DNA of 64,000 bases from Notospermus geniculatus (lineage: Eukaryota; Nemertea; Pilidiophora; Heteronemertea; Lineidae), in assembly GCA_002633025.1 (NCBI GenBank), contig NMRB01000041.1:797622-861621 (forward strand). The letters run 5' to 3'. Within the stretch, counting starts at the first letter, position 1; each line of letters starts with the position of its first letter. A program made the position numbers and the translations under genes. This document shows, one piece after another, positions 20,958-32,607 of the stretch. Under the pieces are notes generated by a model, which was given only the letters and a program-made list of their open reading frames with translations, ran no database searches and was not told where the DNA came from.

Positions 20958-21388
20958 CAAGTGGAAGATGAAGATGAGGAGGAGTCCGGGTCTGTCCGTG
21001 AGTGTCCTCCTCCGAAACGGAAGAGAAAGGCAAAAGAGGATGTCGTGTCCTAATAGGACAGGACCTCCTCTTTTGCCTTACCCTCTATTTCAGCATCACT
21101 CTTCTTCTCGGGATAGGACTCCTATCTCGAGAAGAAGAGTGATGCTGAAATAGAGGTCAGACAAAATGAGCACTCAGGCGCGAGGAAATGGAGATTCAAA
21201 GAAAAAAAAGTACAACTTGGGGAAAAGCGTCTAGAATTGGAGAGAGAGGAAAGAGAGCAAAAATGAAGTTAGAGCGAGACGAAAAACAAAAAAATATTGT
21301 TTGGCGTTTTAAAGGAAAAGCTTTGGCCTTATTTGAATTTCCTGGTTTGGAGCATGAGTCATGGCGTAATAAACGAAACATGATATGA
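20958..21388 (+). pseudogene. PIF/Harbinger Myb-like accessory protein, C-terminal remnant
   Basis: Reading the plus strand gives an acidic run EDEDEEESGSV, a basic PPPKRKRKAKED nuclear-localisation-like patch, and later a charged coiled coil (QLGEKRLELEREEREQK). These are typical of the C-terminal tail of the Myb/SANT accessory protein that PIF/Harbinger transposons encode beside their transposase. A one-base frameshift splits the coil near 21260, and the double hairpin 21027-21156 lies between the two parts. The N-terminal trihelix is absent. It converges on the transposase at 22994-24900. Confidence 0.65.
21027..21156. repeat. Two adjacent near-perfect hairpins
   Basis: Hairpin 1 (21027-21079) has arms of 25 bases with two mismatches. 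Hairpin 2 (21082-21156) has arms of 37 bases with one mismatch. Only two bases separate them, and the outer arms read as Harbinger accessory coding sequence. Confidence 0.9.
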
Positions 21389-21429
21389 AGAAACTATTCA
21401 TTTATTATATATTTCCGCTTGTCCATAGT

Positions 21430-22955
21430 ATGCATACGTGGAGTTTGAGCGTGGCAAAGTACACGTACAGCCTTGGAAATTAGTAAATGGACAGTGAAGA
21501 TGTTGTTTTTTCTCAGAACTGGCTGATGATAATTGAATGCGGTCTTCTGCATATGATAGGCATACAGTAAACTCGAGTTTAAACCACCGGTTCATTATGT
21601 TCGTAAGCACACCCACAATCGAAATGGGAGTGAATAAAACATAACACGGGTTATGATGAACGGCTGGAATCGGCGGCTCAAGGCCTAGGCTGGCCTGGAT
21701 TGAATCGCAACTGATTAATTGAAGCCTAAAATCCATTTCCACCCTGTATGAGGGCACAAACAGAATTGGGTCAGACAAGGGTCAGTTTCACCCTAAGCCT
21801 AACCCACTATTCATTCCAGTGTGTGGGGTTGTGATTGGAGTACCGATTCCACCCATTCACTTCAGCATAATACTTGGTACGTTTTGTTCACTCCCATTTC
21901 AATTGTGGGTGTGCTTATGAACAACATAATAAACCGGCGGTTTAAACTCGAGTTTACTGTATTATCTGGCTATAAACGCATAGTGATGACATTGAATCTG
22001 CTGTCAAAGAAATTGTCCAAATTTGGCGATTTCCAAAGTGACCTAAAATCAAAATTTTTGCATTCAAGTTCTTTTCTGAATTTTTTACATCCGCGGATAG
22101 CTCTTACTGACAGATGACAAATTTGTCAATTGTTTTTACAAGAAAATTGGTATTTTTGCTAATTTTTACCGAATTTGTGCTGAAAATATCATTTTTCTAT
22201 AAGCCCAACGTCAATGGCTTTTTAGATGGCCCCTGCCCATTCATTGCCCTCAATCAATACAATAGTCACTGTAGTCACTGAACAGTGACTGAACAGTGAA
22301 TAGTGACCTGACATGTCTCCAGGACCTTGGTCAAGTGTATAGGCCAAAGTCATCATGCATATTCCTGCAGTGAGCGGCTTTTGTGTATTCATTGAAATGG
22401 TCAAAGGACTTCCTAATCAACAAAATTCAAAAGTTATGCAGTCTTACGTAAGATTCATAACAGCATTCAAGAATAATTGGGGAATACCCAGGCCCTAACA
22501 GCTTTCAAGAATAACTGGGGAATACCCAGGCCCAGGTCATGAGTATTGATCAACAACTTGAGTTGTAGAGGTCCCATGCCTAGGGGCTTTCTCAAGACTG
22601 ATTGCCCAGTTCAGCTGACGATATTTGATAAAAAGGCGTTCATCTCTAGTCTTGGGATTTTGCATCTTGGTGAAACTTGAAGTAGGGACCATTTTTGAGG
22701 GTGGCGGACAAGTCTGCTGTGAAAATTGTGGGTTTTTCAAAAAACTAAATAGTTGATTTTGGGTTACTTTGTAAATCGCCAAATTTCGGTAATTTTTATG
22801 ATAGCAGATTCAAGGTCATCATTATGCGTTTATAGCCAGATAATTTACCTATCATAGGCCTATGCAGAAAACCGCATTCAATTATCATCAACCAGTTCTG
22901 AGAAAAACAACATTTTCACTGTCCATTTACTAATTTCCAAGGCTGTGCAAAGTTG
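21430..22955. repeat. Inverted duplication of a Harbinger 3' flank
   Basis: The stretch 21470-21560 (TTGGAAATTAGTAAATGG...) is the complement of 22840-22945. 21960-22060 (ATCTGGCTATAAACGCATAG...) is the complement of 22757-22845. In addition 21600-21650 and 21885-21945 are mutual complements (ACACCCACAATCGAAATGGG). The result is a complex foldback downstream of the transposase. A 43-bp direct repeat (CAAGAATAA-TGGGGAATACCC) lies at 22459-22535. Confidence 0.8.
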
Positions 22956-23933
22956 ATTTACAATTTCGCGTGGTTTGTTTCAACCACTCAAGATTAGATT
23001 TGATTTGATTTGCCTCTTTTGATAACAACATCTAAGAGGTACTCCTCTAGAATTGGTGGTTGAACACCAAAGAATGATACAGTTACACTGCCATAGAGAC
23101 AAGTATGGCAGTTTGTAAGAAGTGTCCCAACAATGTAATACTTTCCAACTGGCTGGAGGTAGAGTTTTTGATTTTTCTTATAGTCCAAAAATGCCAAATA
23201 CTGAATTATCTTGTCAAAGCCCCATTCCACGGATTGTCGGGAAATGTTCATCATGTGATTAAAATTCTGTTGCTCGGGAGTTACGTTTACACCTCTAAAT
23301 GGACACATGAGCTGCGGCCTTAAAGGGTATGCAGGATCCCCGTACAAATAGTACAAGTCATCTTCATCAGCAAATCTCCTCTCAAGTTGTGGAAGAATAC
23401 CCTCTCCCGTAGCAGAAATGAGTCGTGGTGTCTGCCCTCTATTGGTCCGAAAAGATTCACGACTAGTCTATTTGGTATCACAATGGATTGAAATTTAAGA
23501 CAATGTACACTTTTATGCCCGTTGAACACTTCTTCCTGGTTTACAGTATGTTGGGCGACAAATGGGCCGGACACTTCCGTCTATGAACTCCCAACATCTG
23601 TCAAGTGGGGCTCCACGCCGGCTACAGCTGCATAATCACGTAGATGTTCATCATCCAGCCACCATTGGCCCAGATCACTGAGAAGTCCACGGTAGTTTTA
23701 AAAATACAGCTCAGTTCAACTATGCTTCGGTCGAATGTTTTCGTCAAATCACAGAGGCGATTAGGATAGGCCAGCCGCTTCAACAACATACAAAGTGCCT
23801 CCATGTCCCCAACCTTAGTTCCGTTAGAGCATTGCATGAAAGGAGAGAAGTTCAATGCGTTTCTCAATCGTATTAAATCACCTTTTTCAAAACGGAAGTC
23901 CAGCAAACACTTTTCGTCTGACAGATTCTCAAT

Positions 23934-24781
23934 GGGTGAGGTCAAATAAAAAGTTAACTAATAGTTAACCCTAAAGTTAACTTTTAGATATGAAATAAGA
24001 AACGGGTTTCAAAGGTGAAAGACATTGCTTCCTACCAGATTCGAACCCACGGACCCTCGCATGAGGCATCAATCGCCAGCACTAAGGGACAGCACGCCTC
24101 AAACCACTAGGCCAAATCCCCATCTTCAAAAAAGATTAACTTTTAGTCGCATAACTTTTAGTCGCAAGTTAACTTTTAGTCGCAAGTTAACTTTTAGTCG
24201 CAATAACACTTGAATTTGACCTCCCCCGGAGAGTTGAGTCAACTCATAGTTAAATACGAGTTAACTAAGAGTTAACTAAAAGTTGACACTTTTTTGACTA
24301 TGAAGTAACCCTGTAGTTAACATAACACCAGGAAATCATACAGAGTTAAGAAAAATGTACTGCAGCTCATGTACATGAGGAGATAACCACCTGGCAGTTA
24401 ACTTTTAGTCAACAGGAGGGGAGGTCAAATGTTAGAGTTAGGAATGTCAGCCATGTTTGCTGTTCCAATGTATCAGATTTTTGCTTTTAAGGCATGCAAG
24501 AGGAGCAGAAAACTTTGTGAGGACCCCTGCTTACAGCGGTGAGCCAATAGAAAGACATATGTGACTGACTCAGGTGCAATTTGATGACCTTGTGTACTCA
24601 GAGTTAACTAACTTTTAACTATTACTTAACTTTTAGTTAACTATTAGTTAACTTTTAGTTAACTAAGAGTTAATTAATAGTTAACCTGAAGTCCGAGTTA
24701 GGGGTTCAAGTTAACTATTTTTTCATGGTTACCCTGGGGTTATCTTGGTGTCAACGTTAACTATGAGATTTGACCTCACCC
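23934..24781. mobile_element. 848-bp 'GGTGAGGTCA' element built from GTTAAC palindromes
   Basis: The TIR GGGTGAGGTCAAAT and its complement at the right lie inside the Harbinger transposase. The interior has the tandem TTAACTTTTAGTCGCAAG (24130-24205) and many AGTTAACT palindromes (24600-24720). A SINE (24003-24122) is inserted. Related to 58198-58923. Confidence 0.85.
24003..24122 (-). mobile_element. tRNA-Leu/Ser-like SINE
   Basis: On the minus strand a GGCCTAGTGGTTTGAGGC A-box region and GGGTTCGAATCTGG B-box flank a long variable-arm-like stretch, followed by the body AAGCAATGTCTTTCACC. This is the same family as 10160-10265. Confidence 0.75.
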
Positions 24782-25165
24782 ATTAATGTTGAACTCCCGT
24801 CCATTTCTCCTTCGGCGATCTGCCGATGCTCTTCGGCCTGCCGCATCATACAGCAGAACAAGTTCGAGGTCGTCTTCTACCAGTGAGTGCACGGAGTAAG
24901 CCTTGGCACACCACTTTCAATAGGAGCAGTCAGCCGGGCATATTGCCAACAGTTTTAGCGGACCAATGTACAGGAAAATCAACGAGATTGCTGCCCGATC
25001 AATAATGACTGTGTCCGCTATATGTATTGAATTGGGCCGTAGTGACACCTATTGGTCAACTCGATGACAGCTCCTATTATTGACGGGGCCTTGCACTGCC
25101 ACGTGTTGCACTGCCACATCAGCTGCAAACACTGGTCAATTTCATTTTTAAAAAAAATAACGTTA

Positions 25166-26118
25166 CCGTCAACCGGGGTTACTTTGAACACTTTTGAAAG
25201 AAAAATGCTAGCCATTTTTTCCCTTTGGGCTGAGGGCAAAAGATACACTTTGCCAAATCTCAGGACTGACTTGCACTTCCAGTATGCAAGTCGGCAGATT
25301 TCAAATTGACTTCATTAGTAACTTTTTTAAAGGAAAAGCATGTGTTCAAAGTAACCCCAACCGAGGGGCTACTTTGAACACCTTATTTATTTTAAAAAAA
25401 ATAACAGTAGAAACGTGTATTTCTTTTACACACTGTCATGACGTTTTTATCCAAGTGACTGACATATGAGAAACTCCGTGCTGTCCTCGAATCTTTGTCC
25501 TGGAAAGCATACAAAAACTGGGGCTACTTTGAACACTTTTGAATGAACAATTTTAGCCAATTTTTTTCCTTTGAGCTGAGGGGAAAAGTTACAGTTTGCA
25601 AGATCAGGGGACTCACTTGCACTTCAGTCAGTAACATTAGTGTACAAAAGTATCCTATTAGGGCTGCTTTGAGCAGTGTTCAAAGCAACCCCCATTCCAC
25701 TCAGCTGATGGCTTTTTTTTCAGAAGTCCACACATTATTGTAATACCAGTTGAAGAACTGCGTAATTTTACCTAGAAGTGTTGAGACACTTGTGTTTGTG
25801 AAGATATGTTGAATTCCTGGATGTGTCTTAGGATGCAATCCTGCACTTTCTGATAAAAGTTTCTATAACCATGAAAAATGCAGGTGCCAAGCTCATTCTG
25901 TCATGGCTGCCAAGGCATTAGCTCTGGGTGCATTTTTGCACATTGGGTCTGTAGAATTGGATTTAAAAGAACAAATGAAATCAAAGGTACACTAGAAGTT
26001 CATCATAACAAATATTTACTAATAAACAAGTCCACCAGTAAGCCTTCTGAATTTCTAAAAGTTTTTTTTGACAAGTGTTCAAAGTTACCCCGCTGTTCAA
26101 AGTAACCCGGGTTGACGG
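25166..26118. mobile_element. 953-bp TIR element with TACTTTGAACA repeats
   Basis: TA flanks and TIR CCGTCAACCGGGGTTACTTT. Further copies of GGGGYTACTTTGAACAC and its complement lie at about 25350, 25520, 25670 and 26075. No coding frame. 26120-26215 is rich in GTTAGCG words. Confidence 0.85.
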
Positions 26119-26394
26119 TACCGTTAACGTTTAAGGTTAGCGTTTGATTCTTAACCGAATTTTCGTTATTCTTGACGCTAACGCTAAAAATAGCGTTAGC
26201 GGTTACGTTAGCGTGCGATCTCTAAACTCTCTATTTCCTTTGAATTCTCCTAAATTCCTGGGAATTCCCCTGGATGGTACCACCATCCGAAGACCAACTC
26301 CCGCGTCTGTGGCCGTTTCGCGGAAACACAACGCCCGCACCCGCACCCGCGTCCGTCACCGAGTCGGCACCCGCACCCGCCTCGTGGAAATGTA

Positions 26395-26950
26395 GCTTAA
26401 GACCCTGTTTGCCATTTTGAAATCCAAGATGGCGGCCACTAGGGGGCGATTTCGTCGGGGCTCCCGTCCTTAAATTAAAGGCAATGACCCATTCTACGTC
26501 TGTGCAAAATTTGGTGCTTTTATCAAAAAGTGAACGATTCGGCCATTTTTGGGAGCTTAGCCTCCCTACTACACTACCCTTTACGCCAGTCGCTATACGC
26601 TATAGGCCTGGTGTATGATGGTGCCTGACAAAATCATGATTGGAGATTTCCTACATGATGAAGAGGCCAATTAGTGTTAAGGATTTTTTTATACTACTTC
26701 GTTTTAAATGTCATGTTTTCGTCCAGTGTGCACTGGCCAGTTTATTAATTAGTGATTGTGGGCGGATGTTTTCCAGGAACATGACAAGGAATCATAAGTT
26801 ATCAATCTTTATAATGAGTGTAACATGATTCCACTTTGTCAAGTGGGTGCAGGAAACGTCTTTTTTAAAAAGAAACCGAATTTCATATTTCATAACTAAC
26901 GGATAATTCATCTGTATGGCTAAATCTTACTTTTGAATTTACGTATCGAT
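26395..26950. other. No recognised feature
   Basis: Single copy in appearance apart from an AAGATGGCGGCCACTAGGGGGCG word, which recalls the family A modules. Confidence 0.4.
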
Positions 26951-26957
26951 AGGAGCA

Positions 26958-27354
26958 TACTGTATATCATGCAATAAGCCGCGCATTGGATTTTCCCGCC
27001 AGCGACCAATTCATTGACTATACATGGCACTGGGTCGATGTCATATTTCACTTTATGGTCGTGCGACATACTCCGTCCGGATTTTACGCCGACTATGATC
27101 AATTTCAATGTGTGTGCACATTCACGTCTTGAAAACCTGCGATCAGTTTCACGCGCTTGACGGTTTGCTACCAATTATAAATTACCCCTTAATCATGTAA
27201 TTCGCCTAAGCAGGAAATTGATCATCGTGGCTGACAGGGATGAAGTAATAAACCACAAAACCAAATAACTAGACGGGGCCTTTACCATGTATAGTCAATG
27301 AATTGGTCGCTGGCGGGGAAATCCCATGCGCGGCTTATTGCATGATATACAGTA
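26958..27354. mobile_element. ~397-bp foldback with ~70-bp TIRs
   Basis: The left arm TACTGTATATCATGCAATAA runs on through GCGACCAATTCATTGAC, and its complement is at 27285-27354 with very few mismatches. Confidence 0.88.
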
Positions 27355-27544
27355 GTATTACCAGTGCATCACCAATCGGTTACACCCATCAAAAGGTGTG
27401 TCAGCCAAGACTGCGTACATCGTCATTCATTATGCTAAGTTCCCACTGTGGTGAGGTCACGATTGGCCATTCGTAGCTGATCGCGGAATGTTTGTATTAA
27501 AGCCCAGGTCACACTGTGACGACCGAGGCGGGCGAATCGCCGCG

Positions 27545-27620
27545 AACTAGAATAAAATGGTCCATGGACCATGTGCTCACCCCTTTGGACATAATAGTGT
27601 AATGACAGAGAGAAGACCTC
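27545..27620 (+). repeat. Family A head fragment
   Basis: ATGGTCCATGGACCAT followed by GTGCTCACCC and TAATGACAGAGAGAAG. Confidence 0.7.
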
Positions 27621-27665
27621 CCCCAGAAAAATTTTGAAAATTGGTAGTTCTGAGATGCGATTTCA

Positions 27666-27848
27666 GGGCCCGGTTGCACCGAAGGTCGTAGGTGCTGTCT
27701 TAAAGTTAAGAACAAAAATGGGTTGCACCACCGATGTCTTAGGACGTCGTCCTAACTTTCCTGCCTATGCAGTTACGACATGTCTTTGCCGGGTTGTCCC
27801 AAATTCCATATCTTACGATAAGAACTTAAGTTTGGTGCAACCGGGCCC
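27666..27848. mobile_element. Foldback MITE 'GGGCCCGGTTGCACC', copy 1
   Basis: The ends GGGCCCGGTTGCACC / GGTGCAACCGGGCCC are exact. The interior is degenerate and includes a GTTGCACCACCG copy. A relative is at 63402-63552. Confidence 0.85.
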
Positions 27849-28136
27849 AGGTCAAGCTCCTGCACTCTGAGACATGTCGAACAATAATGACATTTTATCC
27901 TATTGGGGGGGGGGGGTGTTCTTGCATTAAAAATGCGCACAGAGAACATGGATCGGTCCACTGGTTACGATTCTATGCCAGTTTGAATGTGCAAGGGTGT
28001 GTGGTACAGGCCAAACTCGCCAAACGTTAGTCCCGAAAGGGTTAAAGTGATTTGTCAACTGAATGTTTCCTCCAACGTATGACACAGGTCTCGTGAGAAT
28101 TCCAACTTCCGAAGAGGAAACCCGGAGAGCATACAG

Positions 28137-28170
28137 AAATAGCCATGAAATAGCCATGAAATAGCCATGA
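28137..28170. repeat. 13-bp tandem AAATAGCCATGAA
   Basis: Nearly three units. Confidence 0.85.
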
Positions 28171-28245
28171 CATAATATCTAAGTATCATTTGGCAACCTC
28201 ATGGCATGTGTCATTTACTCACGCCTCACTTAGTTGGGCACGAGC

Positions 28246-29361
28246 CAGGGGCGGATCCAGGATTTGACGAAAGGGGGCGCGGAGATATCGGCGGCGGCGA
28301 AGCAGGCGCGTCCTCAGCGGGGGGTCTGGGGGGCCTCCCCCCATAAAATTTTGAAATCTAGAAGCCCTGAAACGCGACTTCCCGGCATTTCGGAACGCAA
28401 ACCTAGATCCCGTCGGTGCTTGGAAAACCACCTTCTGAATGTCATAAAACCAGCGAAAATTGCAATTTAATATACTGACTGGGCCAAGGGATCAAGACGG
28501 CAGCCCACACGACAGCGAACAAACACTACGTTCCAAAATTTGACATGCATAGGCCTACTTTTAAAAGAGGCATCAACACAATTAACCCGAAGGTAACTGT
28601 GTTCAATAAAAGAAGCATCAAGACCCCGACTTAATACAGGGACGGATCCCGGCGGATTTTATCGAGGGGTGGGTTCTGAAGGTGGACTCACACGCGCCAT
28701 CTGCTTGCGCTTCGATCACCGGCGCCGTTGGCACCGATTTAGCGGGGGTCTGGGGGACGTTCCCCAGGAAAATTTTGAAAACTAGAAGCTCTGAGACGCG
28801 ATTTCCCGGCATCTGAGATTGAGAAAGTCCGATGCCACGCCTCCTATTTTGAAGCAGGTGCACGCACACACAATGCACATGTTGTCCCAAGAAGGTGGAA
28901 TTAGAGTTTCTTCGAATCATCGATTACGATGATTACATCAGAGACATGGGCGGGCGCTAGGCTACAAGCGAGATGTTTGATGTATAGGTCGCCGAGTGGG
29001 GTTCCAACCCCCAGACCCCCCCCCNNNNNNNNNNNNNNNNNNNNNNNNNNNNNNNNNNNNNNNNNNNNNNNNNNNNNNNNNNNNNNNNNNNNNNNNNNNN
29101 NNNNNNNNNNNNNNNNNNNNNNNNNNNNNNNNNNNNNNNNNNNNNNNNNNNNNNNNNNNNNNNNNNNNNNNNNNNNNNNNNNNNNNNNNNNNNNNNNNNN
29201 NNNNNNNNNNNNNNNNNNNNNNNNNNNNNNNNNNNNNNNNNNNNNNNNNNNNNNNNNNNNNNNNNNNNNNNNNNNNNNNNNNNNNNNNNNNNNNNNNNNN
29301 NNNNNNNNNNNNNNNGGGCGCGCCCGGTACGCCCCCCCCCCCTAAATCCGCGCCTGCGAGC
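28246..29361. mobile_element. hAT-type element fragments around an assembly gap
   Basis: CAGGGGCGGATCCAGGATTT (28249) and CAGGGACGGATCC (28637) are typical hAT-like left ends. The right edge reads CCTAAATCCGCGCCTGCG (29341-29358), the complementary kind of end. Both 28325 and 28745 share a GGGGGTCTGGGGG...CCCC-AAATTTTGAAA body, so two related copies lie in tandem. A 291-base N gap (29025-29315) removes the interior. No transposase is visible. Confidence 0.65.
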
Positions 29362-30780
29362 ACACTGTTATATTACAAGCGCATGTTCTGGCTTCAATCG
29401 GGAAGATCGCCCTTCCTGGCAGTTTTTCCTTGTAACTCTTGATGTGCCCCAGTTTCCACGTAATATCTCAACATGTCCCGGTCTTTTACATCCTGACCTA
29501 AAACATCACTGCCTCTGGGATCCTCCGCCGTCATTATATTATCCTTGTTTTGAAACCCTGTTGAATGCCATTTTAATGGTAAAATCGGGGATTCCCTCGA
29601 AAAACAGCAGAGTGTCTGGGGATTCCCCAATGATAAACAATTTACGACTGTACGAGGGGTGGAATTAATCAGGTTCGACCGTATATCAAAGCCTTCGATA
29701 TTTCTTCAGACATCAGTGAGAATTTCATTTTGCTTGGTTGTGCCTTTGTCCCGTCATTTTTGTCTTGAAAATCTCAACCTGCAGTGCTGGCATGGACTAG
29801 TCCATTATTCAGAGGGGTGACGATTGTTCTTCAAAAAATCCAGGCTATCCACTAGCTTGATTTTAAGAACTCCGCTCCTCAAAAAAGTCGAAAACAGCAT
29901 TTAGGCCTGAGTGTTGCCCATTTATTTTTCACTTTCGTAGCGTAGTTTGGTAACTAAACATTTCCTCCTGTTTTATATGAAGATGGACATGCTTGTGACC
30001 ACACGACAAAACCTGCACATTTCCAAGATTAACAGTAGGGGTAAAAAAATTGATGTCTTCAAATCATATCAACATGGGTATCAAATTAAAGGTCTCAGTG
30101 AGTACAACAACATGGCATGGGTTTCATTCCCCAGAATGTACACTGCAACCCTTGAGGGGGCTCAAAAAGGGCCACAAATCCGAATTTTACCCCTTCCCAC
30201 AACTTCCACGGGGGCTGCAGGTGGATGAAAATTTCAACATTGCTCTCATAGAGCTCCAAAATGATACCCATGATGACACCCTTTGGGTAACAGTTTTCAA
30301 GATGCTGAATTTGGACCCTTTTGGACCCTTTTTTGAATCTCGGTGGCATTCTTACCGCGACCTCGACTGCGAAAGCCTCAGACATCGCGGTGGCTATTGT
30401 AATAGGCGAGTCCATCGAATCCACTGTGTTCTAGTTTTAGAATCGAATGACTTAATCAGTGATCTAAGAATAGATCAGCTAGCGCATGAAACTTCTTGTT
30501 ATGAAACGAGGAAGTGTCACAAGTCACTCCAAGACAAACGGTCGTCGTGAGTTTTCGTATCTCTCGTATTTAACCTTTTGGATTATACATGGGAAGAGTA
30601 TCAAAGGTACGCAGTGATTTTTACTTGCCCCAATTTGCATTTTACATTTTATGGCAATTCGTATTTTCATTAGTATCATTATCACGTCTTTATTTTGTTC
30701 ATTTTCACCGTATTTTATGCGGCAGTGCTACAACGTCTGCCAACCCACGACAGACATCCGACCGTCTCTTTGTATTCGAT
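29362..30780. other. No recognised gene or repeat
   Basis: Open frames up to 166 codons occur (30050-30550), but I recognise no domain, splice pattern or codon signature. The doublet TTTTGGACCC at about 30310 is the only repeat. Confidence 0.4.
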
Positions 30781-30785
30781 AAACT

Positions 30786-31068
30786 TTAAAGCCCCACTAT
30801 ATTGAATTTGACGATATTTTGAAAATGTTAGGAGAGAGTGCATAGAGGTCTCATAGCCTGTGAAGGTCCCCAAAATGCCTGTCTGATGCGTACTTCAGAG
30901 AATCAAGGCCCCGGTAGTTTTCAGCACACATTAAAAAAACTGCAGGGAGAGCCCTTAATGTATTCAGATGGAATGCAGTACATTTTACACTACGCTGACG
31001 TCGTGCACTGACGTCAAGAATCGCGGCGATGATTTGCGTTTTTCAAATTCAATACAGTGGGGCTTTAA
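30786..31068. mobile_element. PiggyBac-type MITE, copy 1
   Basis: TTAA is present at both ends with TIR AGCCCCACTATATTGAAT. It contains TACACTACGCTGACG and AATCGCGGCGATGATTTGCG. The same element is inverted at 34885-35163. Confidence 0.9.
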
Positions 31069-31164
31069 CGAAACCAGTATTTTTGTCCGTGATATACCGT
31101 CATTGTCGTCCTTAGTATCATTTTTGACTGCCTTGAATTCATATGAAACATTAATCAGCCCGAG

Positions 31165-31398
31165 GTTAACACTGGTTCTTAGCCCTCGCTCCCTACGTCA
31201 CCCCACACATCCTGAGGTAATCAGTGGTTCTCAGCGCTCGCCCCCTACGTCACCGCCCACATCCTGAGGTAATCAGTGTTTCTTAGTGCTCGCTCACTAC
31301 GTCACCTCACACATCCTGAGGTAATCAGTGGTTCTCAGCCCTCGCTCCCTACGTCACTGCCCACATCCTGAGGTAATCAGTCAGTGGTTCTCGGCGCA
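31165..31398. repeat. 52-bp minisatellite
   Basis: Units start AATCAGTGGTTCT at exactly 52-bp steps (31219, 31271, 31323, 31375). Each contains CTCGCTCCCTACGTCAC and ACATCCTGAGGT. Confidence 0.92.
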
Positions 31399-31568
31399 AG
31401 TACATATTTAACAAGTCGCCCATGGGCGATGCGCTCAGCTGACAATATTGATTTATTTATTTTAGGCGTAATTTAGTTGTACTTGTAGGCACATGGTCTG
31501 GCATGAAAACTGTCCCCAAACTTTAAATTCAAAGTCATGAGTCTCATGACATTAAGGCACATCAGTAA

Positions 31569-31890
31569 AATACCTAGTTAGTCACATTTTTGGAAAAAAA
31601 TGAGTTAAGGCCAAATTCGCTGCTAGGTATTGTTTCATCATAATACGCACCACTAAGTCATCAGAATTGTGACTCATATGTAATTATCTTTGCAAACTCA
31701 GCATGAAAGAGGAGGTAAACAGAGCAATTCCTGTTATATAACATATTCTTAAATAACATCTTAAAATGTATTTCAGAACAATTAATAAGAAGTGTTTTCC
31801 ACAACAAAACTCAGTCCAAGTTGTCATTCCATCTCTGGAAACATAAACCCATTTTTCTCGAAAATACCAAAATGTGACATACTAGGTATT
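31569..31890. repeat. 322-bp foldback
   Basis: AATACCTAGTTAGTCACATT at the left and AATGTGACATACTAGGTATT at the right. Confidence 0.75.
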
Positions 31891-32277
31891 TCCATTGGAA
31901 GCTAGAATAGCTTCCGCACTCCTCTACGAGAGCTTCGTGAATAAGGTCCGAGTTTCCGCTGGTTCGCTAATTCGACCACTTTACCCCACAGACCAAAGTG
32001 CCGATGGGATAGCAGTTAAGACCATACGTGCGAAAACATTGTGATAAGGACACTAATCATGCTAATTAGCCCTAATTACGGACCTGGCTGAAGTGTCAAA
32101 GTCACTTTTCTGGCAATGTGTTTCAAATTCAAACAGTATCAATTTATTCCAAATACTCTGACCAGCAGAATACTTCAAAAACGAAGAAATTCCGTCAACA
32201 AATAAGTTTTACGACGTTTTTTTGCAAGTGTTCATTTATATATACCCTCAGCTCCTATAATATACATTGCTATTGGC

Positions 32278-32607
32278 AACCATCCGTGGGGCTTGGACAC
32301 TTTTCCTTCCTTAATTACATCCACTCTCTTAATTAGGTCCATCAACCATCCGTGGTGTTTGGACATTATTCTTTCCTTAATTGCTCACTCATCCTGTCTA
32401 CACAGGTTAGTTCCACATTCAGGTTTCAGCTCAGTCTTTTCTAGAGTTTCAAATTGTAAAGTTCCACTTGAAAAAGACCCCGGTTGGGGTCGAAAATTTG
32501 TGAATTCTGGAGATTGACTTCTTGCTTATTATCATTTTGTGTGTCAATTTTGTGCTATTCTGTATCTTGCTATTGGCAAGAATATATAAGTACTTATATA
32601 TTCTTGG
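32278..32607. repeat. 70-bp direct repeat and a perfect palindrome
   Basis: ACCATCCGTGG-G-TTGGACA...CCTTCCTTAATT occurs twice (32279 and 32346). At 32579-32607 AAGAATATATAAGTACTT continues as a perfect palindrome of about 29 bp. Confidence 0.75.
32461..32511 (+). other. Hammerhead-like hairpin, copy 3
   Basis: CTTGAAAAAGACCCCGG, then TTGGGGTCGAAAATTTG. The first core word is degraded. 32620-33460 shows no recognised feature. Confidence 0.4.

Larger units (their letters stand above)
22994..24900 (-). pseudogene. PIF/Harbinger transposase (DDE), broken and split
   Basis: Read from 24900 down, the start (DDLELVLLYDAA) is followed by an insertion at 23934-24781. Then comes the domain with CLLDFRFEKGDLIRLRNAL and MEALCMLLKRLAYPNRLCDL, typical of the Harbinger DNA-binding/N-terminal region. 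The DDE core follows: FIDGSVRPICRP near 23590 (first Asp), FNGHKSVHCLKFQSIVIPN, FGPIEGRHHDS, YLYGDPAYPLRPQLMCPF near 23345 (second Asp) and RQSVEWGFDKI near 23220 (Glu). The frame changes at least at about 23640, 23570 and 23350. All three catalytic acids are still recognisable, but no intact protein can be made. Confidence 0.88.

Noticed and set aside
28929-29442. Open frames of 130-150 codons on both strands
   Set aside because: They are read through a 291-base N gap and have no coding content.
31165-31398. 52-bp units as a CRISPR-like array
   Set aside because: Whole units repeat without spacers; this is a minisatellite.
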